Origin: Paracoccaceae bacterium
Lineage (GTDB): Bacteria; Pseudomonadota; Alphaproteobacteria; Rhodobacterales; Rhodobacteraceae
Assembly (NCBI GenBank): GCA_003550665.1
Contig: PUKW01000347.1
Span: 1-32,976 of the forward strand
Length of the DNA: 32,976 bases
Reading direction: 5' to 3'
How positions within the stretch are numbered: the stretch's first letter is position 1; each line of letters begins with the position of its first letter. The translations under genes were made by a program, and so were the position numbers. This document shows, in pieces, positions 9,810-19,062 of this stretch. Under the pieces are notes generated by a model. It saw only the letters and a list, made by a program, of their open reading frames with translations. It searched no databases and had not been told where the DNA came from.

Positions 9810-10835
9810 ATGGCCAAGATCAGCTATGCGCAGTATGTCGAACTTCTTGTGGACCCCGACACCCCCGACGAGGTGATTGCCGCCTTCTCGACCTTCCGGC
9901 CCGACGGCCCCGCCTTCAACCCGACGCTGGTGCCGGATCCGGACCGCGTCGAGATGACCGCCGATCAGATCGAGGCCGAGAACGCGATGCGGATCGGCAA
10001 CGGGCTCGCACGGTGGCGCCGCAATCGGCGCTTCGAGCGCGCACTGCGCGGCGGCGATGCGCGCGACGTCGTCGTGGCCGAGGGCGACAGCTGGTTTCAG
10101 TTTCCGATCTTCATCCGCGAAACCGTCAGCCATCTCAACGAGCCCTATCTCGTCAATTGCCTCGCGGCGGCGGGCGACACGGCGCGCAACATGGTCTATG
10201 GCCCGCCGGGCAAGGGCGGACGCGAATACATGGCCGAGCTCGACCGCCACGAGGGCCGGGTGCGCGCCTTCCTGTTCTCGGCGGCGGGCAATGACATCAT
10301 CGGCGAGGATGAGGAGGCCGGCGACGGCACGCCGGTGCTGCGCAAGATCCTCAAGCGGCCGGACCCGGACGCGCGCCGGCCCGAGGATCACATCGACGCC
10401 GCCGAGCTCGACCGGCGCATTTCCTTTCTCGAGACGGCCTATGGCCGCGTCATCGCCACGATCCGCGAGCGCACGGCCTTTCGCACGCTGCCGATCCTCG
10501 TGCATGGCTACGACGTGCCGTTCCCGCATCCCTGGGACGAGACCGACCGGCGCAGCCCGGTCTGGGCGTCGAAGGACCGGTGGCTGGGAAGCGCGTTCGC
10601 CCCGCTCGGCATCGAGGGCGAGCTGCGCCGCGAGATCCTGGCGCTGCTCATCGACCGGCTCTACGAGATGCTCGACCGGGTCGCGGCGACCGATCCGCAT
10701 GTCCATGTCGTCGATTGCCGGGGTGCGCTGCCGCGGCTGACGGACTGGGCCGACGAGATCCATGGCACGACCGAGGGCTTTGCCACCGTGGCGGCGCGGT
10801 TCCACGCCAAGCTCGTCGAGGTGATCGGGCGCTGA
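9810..10835 (+). CDS. SGNH/GDSL-like hydrolase with N-terminal uncharacterised domain
   Basis: Block I VVVAEGDSWFQFP (Ser), AAGDT (block II Gly), block III SAAGNDIIG (Asn), and a C-terminal Asp/His block DWADEIHGTTEGF. N-terminal ~85 aa precede the GDSW motif. Confidence 0.82.
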   Translation: MAKISYAQYVELLVDPDTPDEVIAAFSTFRPDGPAFNPTLVPDPDRVEMTADQIEAENAMRIGNGLARWRRNRRFERALRGGDARDVVVAEGDSWFQFPIFIRETVSHLNEPYLVNCLAAAGDTARNMVYGPPGKGGREYMAELDRHEGRVRAFLFSAAGNDIIGEDEEAGDGTPVLRKILKRPDPDARRPEDHIDAAELDRRISFLETAYGRVIATIRERTAFRTLPILVHGYDVPFPHPWDETDRRSPVWASKDRWLGSAFAPLGIEGELRREILALLIDRLYEMLDRVAATDPHVHVVDCRGALPRLTDWADEIHGTTEGFATVAARFHAKLVEVIGR

Positions 10836-10839
10836 GCCC

Positions 10840-13386
10840 TCAGCCGGTCCTGTCCCCGAGCGCGAGATGCGCCGCGGCGAGCCGCGCGACCGGCACCCGG
10901 AAGGGCGAGCAGGAGACGTAATCGAAGCCCGCCGCCCGGCAGAAGGCGATCGATTCGGAATTGCCGCCATGCTCGCCGCAGACCGACAGCACGAGGCCGG
11001 GCCGGGCGGCGCGCCCGCGCTCGGCGGCGATGTGCAGGAGCTCTCCGACCCCGTCGATGTCGAGCATCTGGAACGGATCCTCGGGATAGACGCCGGCCTG
11101 GACATAGGTATTCATGAAGCGGCCGGCATCGTCGCGCGACAGCCCGTAGGTCATCTGGGTGAGGTCGTTGGTGCCGAAGCTCAGGAAATCCGTGTGCTGG
11201 GCGATGTCGCCGGCGCGCAGCGCCGCGCGCGGGGTCTCGACCATCACGCCGAGCCGGTAGTCGAAGCCGCGCCCGCGCTCGGTGCGCACGGCCGCCGCGA
11301 CGGCGTCGATGCGTGCCTTCACGAGCTCGACCTCGCGCTTGGCGGAGACAAGCGGGATCATGATCTCGGGCACCACCGGGTCGCCGTTATGCGAGGCGTC
11401 GATCGTGGCCTCGAAAATGGCGCGCGCCTGCATGTCGTAGATTTCCGGCATGGTAATGCCGAGTCTGACCCCCCGCATCCCCAGCATCGGGTTGAATTCC
11501 GACAAGGCCTCGGCGCGGCGGGTGATCTCGGAAAGCGGCTTGTCGAGCGCCTCGGCGAGGTTGCGAAGCCCCTCGCGGCCATGCGGCAGAAACTCGTGCA
11601 GGGGCGGATCGAAGAGCCGGATGCACACCGGCGTGCCCTGCATGATCTCGAACAGATGGGTGAAATCGGCCCGCTGCATCGGCAGGAGCCGGTCGAGCGC
11701 GGCGCGGCGATCCTCGGCGGTGTCGGCGAAGATCATTTCGCGCATCACGGTGAGGCGGTCATCCTCGAAGAACATGTGCTCGGTGCGGCACAGCCCGATC
11801 CCCTCGGCGTCGAAGTCGCGCGCGATGCGGGCATCGGCAGGGGTGTCGGCATTGGCGCGCACGCCGATATCGCGCACCGCATCCGCCCAGCGCATCAGGC
11901 TGCGAAAACTGTCATCGACGGCGGGTTCGAGAAGGTCCGCGGCGCCGGCGAGAACTTCGCCGCAGGTGGCGTCGAGCGTGATCATCTCGCCCTCGGGGAG
12001 GGTCCGGCCATCCGATGTGGTCAGGCTGCGGCCATGGGCGTCGATGCGCAGCCCCGTGGCCCCGACGATGCAGGGCAGGCCGAGGCCGCGCCCGATCACT
12101 GCGGCGTGGCTGGTGATGCCGCCGCGCTCGGTGAGCACCCCGGAGGCGGCGTGCATGCCGCGGATATCCTCGGGGCTGGTTTCGCGGCGCACGAGGATGC
12201 AGGGCTCGCCGCGGGCGTCGCTGGCCTGGGCGGCGCTCGAGGAGAATACGATGCGCCCGCAGGCGGCGCCCGGGCTCGCGGCGATGCCGCGCGCGAGCAC
12301 GTCGCGCGGCCCGCGCGGGTCGACCTGGTGGTGCAGGAGTTCCGAGAGCGCGCGCGGCGCGATGCGCGCGAGCGCCTCCTCGTGGCTGATGATCCCCTCC
12401 TCGGCCAGCGTGACCGCGATGCGCACCGCCGCGCGCGAATTGCGCGCCACGCGCACCGCGTCGAGCACCTGCAAGGCGCCATCCTCGAGGGTGAACTCGA
12501 TCTGCATCTCTTCGTGCAGATGCTCCCGGCAGCCGGCGCCGAATTCCTGAAGGGTCGCGAAGATCTGCGGGCAGCGCTCCTCGAGCGAGGGGCCGCGCGG
12601 GTCGCGCGTCAGGTAGAGCGCGCCCTCGGCCCCCTCCGCGACGGCGTCGCGGCCCTGGCTCTGGCCGAGATAGCGCCCGGTGATCTGCGGGGCGCCGGTG
12701 GCGGAGTCGACGAGCTGGATCACCCCCGCGCCGCTCTCGCCGCGCCCGATGCCGAGCGCCATGCGCTGCACCACGAGACCGAGCCCGGCATCGACCGGCG
12801 CGCCGCGCGCCTGGCGCAGGAGCCGCGCCGAGGTCCCCTCCCAGGCCCGCGCCATGGAGCGCAGCACCTGCGCGAGCTGATGCGCGGGGTCCTGCGGAAA
12901 GGGCTCGTCCATCTCCGCCTCGAAGGCGCGCAGCGCGACGCGCAGCGCCGTTTCGGGCGGGCCGCCATTCTCGAAGAGGTCGGGATCGAGCCGGGCGACA
13001 TGGGTGCCATAGGTCTGCACGAAACGCAGATAGAGCGCGCTCGCCGCGGCGGAGCCATGCGCGGCCGCCAGCTCGGCATGGCGCGCATCATTCATGCCGA
13101 TATTGAGCAGGCTGCCGGGGCCGCCCCACGCACCGTTCTGCGAACTCGGCCGAACCGACACCAGCGCCCCGTCGCCAAAGCGCGCCAGGATCGCCGCCGT
13201 ATCCGGCACCTGACCCGCTGCGATAAGGCGCACCGCGTCGAAGGGCAGCGCCAGCGTGCGCGGCACCGGCATCCCCAACCGAAGGAGCCGCTGCAGGCAC
13301 TTCGCGCGCGCGCCATGCGTGTCCTCGGCGATCGGCGCGTCGGGGGTGATCTCGGTGAAACCGGGGATGGGCTGGTGTTTCTGCAC
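10840..13386 (-). CDS. ppdK: Pyruvate, phosphate dikinase (PEP-utilising enzyme)
   Basis: Mobile-domain phospho-His motif GGITSHAAVIGRGLGLPCIVGA, PEP-utiliser C-terminal motifs (GIGLCRTEHMFF, MLGMRGVRLG, LSFGTNDLTQMTYGLSRDDAGRFM, SVCGEHGG). GTG start at 13386 (VQKHQPIPGF) preferred over 13485. Confidence 0.93.
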   Translation of the reverse strand: MQKHQPIPGFTEITPDAPIAEDTHGARAKCLQRLLRLGMPVPRTLALPFDAVRLIAAGQVPDTAAILARFGDGALVSVRPSSQNGAWGGPGSLLNIGMNDARHAELAAAHGSAAASALYLRFVQTYGTHVARLDPDLFENGGPPETALRVALRAFEAEMDEPFPQDPAHQLAQVLRSMARAWEGTSARLLRQARGAPVDAGLGLVVQRMALGIGRGESGAGVIQLVDSATGAPQITGRYLGQSQGRDAVAEGAEGALYLTRDPRGPSLEERCPQIFATLQEFGAGCREHLHEEMQIEFTLEDGALQVLDAVRVARNSRAAVRIAVTLAEEGIISHEEALARIAPRALSELLHHQVDPRGPRDVLARGIAASPGAACGRIVFSSSAAQASDARGEPCILVRRETSPEDIRGMHAASGVLTERGGITSHAAVIGRGLGLPCIVGATGLRIDAHGRSLTTSDGRTLPEGEMITLDATCGEVLAGAADLLEPAVDDSFRSLMRWADAVRDIGVRANADTPADARIARDFDAEGIGLCRTEHMFFEDDRLTVMREMIFADTAEDRRAALDRLLPMQRADFTHLFEIMQGTPVCIRLFDPPLHEFLPHGREGLRNLAEALDKPLSEITRRAEALSEFNPMLGMRGVRLGITMPEIYDMQARAIFEATIDASHNGDPVVPEIMIPLVSAKREVELVKARIDAVAAAVRTERGRGFDYRLGVMVETPRAALRAGDIAQHTDFLSFGTNDLTQMTYGLSRDDAGRFMNTYVQAGVYPEDPFQMLDIDGVGELLHIAAERGRAARPGLVLSVCGEHGGNSESIAFCRAAGFDYVSCSPFRVPVARLAAAHLALGDRTG

Positions 13387-13409
13387 TGCGGCGGCCTTTC
13401 GTTTGCCGA

Positions 13410-13437
13410 AGTGTAGTGCAATCGTATCGCCGTGCAA
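13410..13437 (-). promoter_or_regulatory. Candidate sigma70-like promoter TTGCAC-N16-TACACT upstream of ppdK
   Basis: -35 TTGCAC at 13437-13432 and -10 TACACT at 13415-13410 (minus strand), with GAAAGG SD-like sequence 8 nt before the GTG start at 13386. Confidence 0.4.
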
Positions 13438-13497
13438 GGTCCGGACTCGCCTTTGCCGCACCGCAGCGCGCCGGAGTTGCTGCAATGCCGCAATCGC

Positions 13498-14427
13498 TCA
13501 GCCGAGCAGCGCGAGCCACATCCAGACCGACAGGATCGACAGCCCCGTCGCCAGCAGCACCGACGAGGCCGCCACCCGCTTGGCGCAGCCATACATGTTG
13601 GCGAAGACATAGGCGTTCACCCCGGGCGCCATCGCCGCCGTCACCACCGCCGAGCGGAACGCCTCTTCGGAGAGCGCGACCGCCGTGCCCATGCCCCACA
13701 CGATCAGCGGATGCAGGATCAGCGAGACCGCGCAGACGAAGCCGATCGCGCGCAGATCGCCCTCGGGCCGGTAGCGATAGAGCACCCCGCCGAGCGCGAA
13801 CAGCGCCGCCGGAATCGCGGCGCGCACCATCAGATCGAGCGCTTCGGCAAGCACGCCGGGCACCGGCACGCCGGAGACATTGACGGCAAAGCCGAGCGCG
13901 ATCCCGATCACGAGCGCATTGCTGAACATCGCCCGGAGCACGCGCCCGGCCGTCGCGCGCAGGCCGCGGCCGCTATTGCGCACCACCTCCATGACGGTGA
14001 TGCCGAGCGCATAGCAGAACGGCGAATGCAGCGCGATGATCGCGTAGTTGGGCTCCAGCGCGCCAGTGCCATAGGCGCGCTCGGTGATCGGCAGCCCCAG
14101 CAGCACCGAATTGGAAAACAGGCAGCAAAAGCCGATCGCGATGCAATCCGGCCAGGGCCGCGCGAACAGGATCCGTGCCCCGAACAGCCCCACGAGAAAC
14201 CCCGCCGTCGCCCCGGTGTAGAAACTCAGCAGCAGCCAGCCATCGAGCAGCACCGCCAGCTCCAGCCGCATGATCGCCACGAAGAGCAGGCAGGGGATCG
14301 CGAAATTCTGGCTGAAGGCCATCAGGCCGTCCACCGCGCTGTCGCTGAACAGCCCGCGCCAGACCGCGCCATAGCCGAAACCGATCACCAGGAAGACCGG
14401 CAGGACGACTTCGATGAGCGCCTGCAC
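13498..14427 (-). CDS. AEC (auxin efflux carrier) family transporter
   Basis: Multi-TM protein: MQALIEVVLPVFLVIGFGYGAVWRGLFSDSAVDGLMAFSQNFAIPCLLF, typical AEC N-terminus. Confidence 0.9.
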   Translation of the reverse strand: MQALIEVVLPVFLVIGFGYGAVWRGLFSDSAVDGLMAFSQNFAIPCLLFVAIMRLELAVLLDGWLLLSFYTGATAGFLVGLFGARILFARPWPDCIAIGFCCLFSNSVLLGLPITERAYGTGALEPNYAIIALHSPFCYALGITVMEVVRNSGRGLRATAGRVLRAMFSNALVIGIALGFAVNVSGVPVPGVLAEALDLMVRAAIPAALFALGGVLYRYRPEGDLRAIGFVCAVSLILHPLIVWGMGTAVALSEEAFRSAVVTAAMAPGVNAYVFANMYGCAKRVAASSVLLATGLSILSVWMWLALLG

Positions 14428-14431
14428 GCGC

Positions 14432-15229
14432 TCAGATCTCGTAAGTGATGGTCATGCCGTCATGGGCGGGGGTGACATGCCCGGGGGTCTCGCGCGCGAC
14501 GGCGCCGTGATCGAGATCGATATGCATGTTGGTGAGCACCGCGCGGCGCGGGCGCGCCCGCGCGATCCAGTCGAGCGCGAGATCGAGATGTGCGTGGCTT
14601 GGATGCGGGCGCCGGCGCAGCGCGTCGAGCACCCAGCAATCGAGCCCGTCGAGCAGCGGCCAGCAATGCTCGGGGATCGACACGACATCCGGCAGATAGA
14701 CCAGATCGCCGATCCGGAAGCCGAGCGCGGCCATGGTGCCGTGATCGACCTCGAAGGGGGTCAGCGTAATGCCGCCGCCCGCCCCGGTGACGGTGATCGC
14801 GCCCTCGATGGGGCGCATCTCGAGGATCGGCGGGTATTCCGACCCCTCGGGCTGCACGAAAGCGTAGCCAAAGCGCGCTTCGAGCGCCGCGCGCGTGGGT
14901 GGATCGGCCCAGACCGGCACGCGGCGGCCGATATTGAAGACGATCTGGCGCAGATCGTCGAGCCCGTGGACATGATCGGCATGCGAGTGGGTGTAGACGA
15001 CGCCATCAAGTTCGCCGACCCCGGCATCGAGGAGCTGGTCGCGCATGTCGGGGGAGGTGTCGATGAGCACGCGGGTGGTGCCCTCGTCGCCCTCCCGCTC
15101 GATCAGCATCGAGCAGCGCCGGCGCCGGTTGCGCGGGTTGTTCGGGTCGCACGCGCCCCATTTGCCGCCCAGCCGCGGCACGCCGCCCGAGGAGCCGCAG
15201 CCCAGGATCGTGAAGCGCAATCGTCCCAT
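14432..15229 (-). CDS. MBL fold metallo-hydrolase (PhnP/RNase Z-like)
   Basis: FTILGCGSSGGVPR, THSHADHVHGLDD metal-binding motif, VLTNMHIDLDHG. Start at 15229 forms a 1-nt overlap with the tatD-family stop. Confidence 0.92.
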   Translation of the reverse strand: MGRLRFTILGCGSSGGVPRLGGKWGACDPNNPRNRRRRCSMLIEREGDEGTTRVLIDTSPDMRDQLLDAGVGELDGVVYTHSHADHVHGLDDLRQIVFNIGRRVPVWADPPTRAALEARFGYAFVQPEGSEYPPILEMRPIEGAITVTGAGGGITLTPFEVDHGTMAALGFRIGDLVYLPDVVSIPEHCWPLLDGLDCWVLDALRRRPHPSHAHLDLALDWIARARPRRAVLTNMHIDLDHGAVARETPGHVTPAHDGMTITYEI

Positions 15230-16035
15230 CAGGCCGCCTGGTTCCACGCGGCGGCCTTGGCGAAGAGGCGGTCGAAATTGGCGCTCGTCTGGCGCGCGAA
15301 GTCGGCGTAGTCCATGCCGCGAAGCTCGGCGCCGCGGGCGGCGGTGTGGGCGGTGAAGGCGGGCTCGTTGCGCTTGCCGCGATGCGGCACCGGCGCGAGA
15401 TAGGGCGCGTCGGTCTCCACGAGGAGGCGCTCGACGGGGGCGGCGGTGAAGATGTCGCGCAGCGCCTCGGCCTTGGGAAAGGTCGCGATCCCCGACATCG
15501 ACAGGTAGAACCCCAGATCGAGCGCGGTCTGCGCGAGCTTGGCGCCCGAGGAATAGCAATGCATTACCGCCGCGAAGGCCCCGGCGCGGTGCTCCTCGGT
15601 CAGGATGCGCGCCATGTCGCCGTCGGCGTCGCGGGCATGGATGACAAGCGGCAGCCCGGTGCGCCGCGCGGCCTCGGCATGCAGGCGCAGGCTCTCCTGT
15701 TGGGCGGCGGCGCTCTCGGCGGTGTAGTGGTAATCGAGGCCGGACTCGCCGATGGCGACGCATTTGGGATGCGCGGCGAAGCCTTCGAGGGCGGCAACGG
15801 TGACCATCGGCTCGTCGGCGACGCTCATGGGATGGGTGCCGGCGCTGAAGAAGACACTGTCATGCGCTTCGGCGATGGCGCGCACCTGCTGCTCGCGCCG
15901 TGGCCGCGTGCAGATCGTGACCATGCGCGTGACCCCGGCGGCGTGCGCGCGCGCGATCACCGCGTCGAGCTCGGCGGACAGTTCGGGGAAATCGAGGTGA
16001 CAATGGCTGTCGACGATCTCGGGCGGGTGAGTCAT
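15229..16035 (-). CDS. TatD family hydrolase
   Basis: VDSHCHLDFPEL, GESGLDYHY, VIHARDADGD, VETDAPYLAPVPHRGKRNEP. Confidence 0.96.
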   Translation of the reverse strand: MTHPPEIVDSHCHLDFPELSAELDAVIARAHAAGVTRMVTICTRPRREQQVRAIAEAHDSVFFSAGTHPMSVADEPMVTVAALEGFAAHPKCVAIGESGLDYHYTAESAAAQQESLRLHAEAARRTGLPLVIHARDADGDMARILTEEHRAGAFAAVMHCYSSGAKLAQTALDLGFYLSMSGIATFPKAEALRDIFTAAPVERLLVETDAPYLAPVPHRGKRNEPAFTAHTAARGAELRGMDYADFARQTSANFDRLFAKAAAWNQAA

Positions 16036-16050
16036 ACGGGGCCTTGTGTT

Positions 16051-17169
16051 TCAGGCTGTGCGGGCCGGCGCGGCGGCGGCGTCGATCGACAGCACCATAT
16101 CGAGCACGAGCGCGGCGGGGTCAAGGTTGACCTCCCGGCCATGCCGGCCGCGCGCGGTGAGGCGTTCATGCAGCTCGGCCCAGCGCCGCGCGGCGGCCGC
16201 GTCCGGGGAGAGCCGGGCGAGCAGCGCCGCCTCGCCGGGGGCCGCCTCGCGCTCGGGCGGCCCTCTCACCCCGGCGCGCGCAAGGCGCGACAGGAACAGA
16301 TCGATCAGCCACAGCACCAGATCGAGCTGCGCCCCCGCGCCGCGCCCGGCGACGCTGTCGGCAAAGGCGAGGGCGCGGGCGCGGTCGAGATCGGGCAGGG
16401 TCGCGGCGGTGTCGATGAGGGCGCGATAGCGCGCGAGCCCGTCCATCCGCGCAAGCCGCAGCGCCGCGCCCACCGATCCGCCCGACAGCGCCGCGAGCGC
16501 CGGCGCGGCGTCGGGGTCGTCCTGTCCGGCGGCGGCAAGGGCGGCGGCCATGTCCGCGGGGCCGAGCGCCCCGAGCCGCAGCACCCGGCAGCGCGAGCGG
16601 ATGGTGGGAAGGAGGGCCGAGGGCTGATGGCTGACCAGCAGAAGCACCGTGTCGCGCGGCGGCTCCTCGAGCAGCTTCAGGAGCGCGTTGGCCGCCTGCG
16701 TGTTGAGTTCGTCGGCGGCATCGACGATCACCACGCGCCGCCCGCCCTCGGCCGCCGACATCGACAGGAACTGCCGCAGATCACGGATCACCGGCAGCCG
16801 GATATCGGCCGAAAGCGCATCGCCGCGCTCGTTCGCCCCGCGCCGCACCAGATGCAGCCGCGGCTCCGACAGAGCCGCGATCCGGCGCGCGACGGGATGA
16901 TCGCCCGGCACGTCGAGCCCCGACGGCGCCGCCGCGAACGGCCCGTTGCCGGGCTGTTCGGCCAGCAGGAATCGCGCGATGCGCCATGCCAGCGTCGCCT
17001 TGCCGACCCCCTGCGGCCCGGTGATCAGCCAGCCGTGATGCAGCCGCCCGGCCGCGACGGCGGCGAGGAAGGTTTGCTCGGCGGCCGCCTGGCCGAAAAG
17101 CTGCGCCGTCTCGCGCGGATGCGCCGCGCCCTCGATGCGGTCGGGCTCGGGCAGGCCGTCGGTGCTCAT
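16051..17169 (-). CDS. holB: DNA polymerase III subunit delta'
   Basis: LFGQAAAEQTFLAAVAAGRLHHGWLITGPQGVGKATLAWRIARFLL; VVIVDAADELNTQAANALLKLLEEPP; located next to tmk. Confidence 0.94.
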   Translation of the reverse strand: MSTDGLPEPDRIEGAAHPRETAQLFGQAAAEQTFLAAVAAGRLHHGWLITGPQGVGKATLAWRIARFLLAEQPGNGPFAAAPSGLDVPGDHPVARRIAALSEPRLHLVRRGANERGDALSADIRLPVIRDLRQFLSMSAAEGGRRVVIVDAADELNTQAANALLKLLEEPPRDTVLLLVSHQPSALLPTIRSRCRVLRLGALGPADMAAALAAAGQDDPDAAPALAALSGGSVGAALRLARMDGLARYRALIDTAATLPDLDRARALAFADSVAGRGAGAQLDLVLWLIDLFLSRLARAGVRGPPEREAAPGEAALLARLSPDAAAARRWAELHERLTARGRHGREVNLDPAALVLDMVLSIDAAAAPARTA

Positions 17170-17792
17170 GCGAGCAGGGTCCGCGTTTCGGCGGCGATCT
17201 CGGCGGCCACGGCCTCGGGGTCGCGGGCGGCGTCGACGAGTCGAAAGCGCCCGGGTGCGGCGCGCGCAAGCGCGTGAAACCCGGCGCGCAGCCGGGTCTG
17301 GAAGGCCGCACCCATCGATTCGTATCGGTCCTCGCGGCCGCCGCGCGCCGCGCCGCGCGCAAGCGCGTCCTCGGGCGCCATGTCGAGCAGGAAGGTCAGC
17401 GCGGGCTCGAGCCCGATGAATTGCGCGTGCAGCCCGTCGACGAGCCCCTGCAGGGCGCCGCGCGCCAAGCCCTGATAGACGCGCGTCGAATCGGTGAAGC
17501 GATCGCAGATCACGATGTGGCCGGCGTCGAGCGCGGGCGCGATCATCTTCTCGACATGATCGCGCCGCGCCGCGGTAAAGAGAAGGATCTCCGTCTCGGC
17601 CGACCAGCGCGCCGCGGCGCCCTCGACAAGTAGGGTCCGGATCGCCTCCGCACCGACCGATCCGCCAGGCTCGCGGGTCAGCACGACCTCGAAGCCGGCC
17701 TCCCGCAGCGTTTCGGCGAGGCGGCGTGCCTGGGTGGATTTGCCGGCGCCGTCGATGCCTTCGAAGGTGATGAAGAGCCCGCGCTCAGCCAC
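17166..17792 (-). CDS. tmk: dTMP kinase
   Basis: GLFITFEGIDGAGKSTQARRLAETL, DRFTDSTRVYQGLARG; ATGA overlap with holB. Confidence 0.96.
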   Translation of the reverse strand: MAERGLFITFEGIDGAGKSTQARRLAETLREAGFEVVLTREPGGSVGAEAIRTLLVEGAAARWSAETEILLFTAARRDHVEKMIAPALDAGHIVICDRFTDSTRVYQGLARGALQGLVDGLHAQFIGLEPALTFLLDMAPEDALARGAARGGREDRYESMGAAFQTRLRAGFHALARAAPGRFRLVDAARDPEAVAAEIAAETRTLLA

Positions 17793-17794
17793 GA

Positions 17795-18973
17795 TCAGAG
17801 ATCCGCCGCCTCCCGCAGGAGCCGCTGCGTCAGAAGCTCCGCCGCGGTGCGCAGCCGTACCCCGAAGCCGCCGCGCTCGACCGCGTGCTCGGCCACGAGC
17901 GGCACGCGCAGGGTCTCCAACTCGGGGATTTCGATCACGAGCTCGCCGATGCGCGCGCCCTCCGCGACCGGGGCCTCGATCGGGCCCTCATGGACGAGCT
18001 CGGCGCCGATGGCGTCCTGCACCTGGATCGGCAGCAGCGCGCGCACCGCGTCCTCGACGACGAGCCCGACGCTGTCGCCCTGGCCCATCCAGACCTCGGC
18101 GCTGCCCAGCCGCGTGCCCGGCTCGACGAGGGTGTGCTCGCGAAACTGCCGGAAGGCCCAGTTGATGATCCGCTCGGCCTCCTCGACGCGCTCCTCCTCG
18201 CTGTCGAGCCCGCCGATAACGAAGACGATGCGCCGGTCCCCCTGCTGGGCCGAGCCGGCGAGCGCATAGCCCGCCTCGCTCGTGAATCCGGTCTTGAGCC
18301 CGTCGAGCCCGAGCCCCTCATCGAGAAGCGGCAGCCTGTTGGCCTGGGTGATGCCGCCATAGCTCCATTCGGGCTCGGACAGGTACTCGTAGTATTGCGG
18401 GAATTCCTCGATCAGTCGCGCCGAGAGGATCGCGAGATCGCGCATGCTCATGCGGTGCTCGGGATGGGGCCAGCCGGAGGCGTTGGCGATCGTGGTGTTC
18501 TCGAGGCCGAGTTCCCGGGCGCGCTGCGTCGCCTGGGTGGCGAAATTCGCCTCGCTGCCGGCGAGTCCCTCGGCGACGGTCACGGTCGCATCATTGCCCG
18601 ACAGCACCGCGATGCCGCGGATGAGCTCCTCCACGGTGGGCCGGTCGCCTTCATCGAGGAACATCCGCGAGCCGCCCATGTTGCGCGCGCGCGATGAGAC
18701 GCTGAAGCTGTCATCAAGCGCGACCTGGCCCGACTCGATCGCCTCGAAAAGCATGTTGAGGGTTACCAGCTTGGACATCGAGGCCGGCGGGCGCGGCTCG
18801 TCGGCGTTCTTGTCGAGCAGCGTCGTGCCGGTATTGAGGTCCATCACATAGGCGGCCTCGGCGACGGTATCGAAGCTCGCGGCGGCCGGTGCCGCGAAGC
18901 TCGCCGCTGCAAGGCACGCGGCGGCCGCGTGCCGGGTCAGCCGGCGCAGCGCGGGGAGGGCATGGGTGCGCAT
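17795..18973 (-). CDS. D-alanyl-D-alanine carboxypeptidase (PBP5/6-like)
   Basis: Signal peptide, SxxK motif PPASMSKLVTLNMLF, SGND motif, KTG in DGLKTGFTSEAGYALAGSA. Confidence 0.95.
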   Translation of the reverse strand: MRTHALPALRRLTRHAAAACLAAASFAAPAAASFDTVAEAAYVMDLNTGTTLLDKNADEPRPPASMSKLVTLNMLFEAIESGQVALDDSFSVSSRARNMGGSRMFLDEGDRPTVEELIRGIAVLSGNDATVTVAEGLAGSEANFATQATQRARELGLENTTIANASGWPHPEHRMSMRDLAILSARLIEEFPQYYEYLSEPEWSYGGITQANRLPLLDEGLGLDGLKTGFTSEAGYALAGSAQQGDRRIVFVIGGLDSEEERVEEAERIINWAFRQFREHTLVEPGTRLGSAEVWMGQGDSVGLVVEDAVRALLPIQVQDAIGAELVHEGPIEAPVAEGARIGELVIEIPELETLRVPLVAEHAVERGGFGVRLRTAAELLTQRLLREAADL

Positions 18974-19062
18974 CGTGAGGTCCCGTTCTGTGGCGCGGAT
19001 GGCATCGTCTTAACCGCTTCTAGCATGCTCCCGCGCCGACGGCGACCCCATTGCGGCCGCAG

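Noticed and set aside
9342-11105. 587-aa minus-strand ORF spanning both hydrolase genes
   Set aside because: Wrong frame of the peptidase and antisense to the SGNH gene and end of ppdK; no domain motifs.
10867-13416. 849-aa plus-strand ORF
   Set aside because: Antisense to ppdK; translation is low-complexity R/A/G/H-rich without recognisable motifs.
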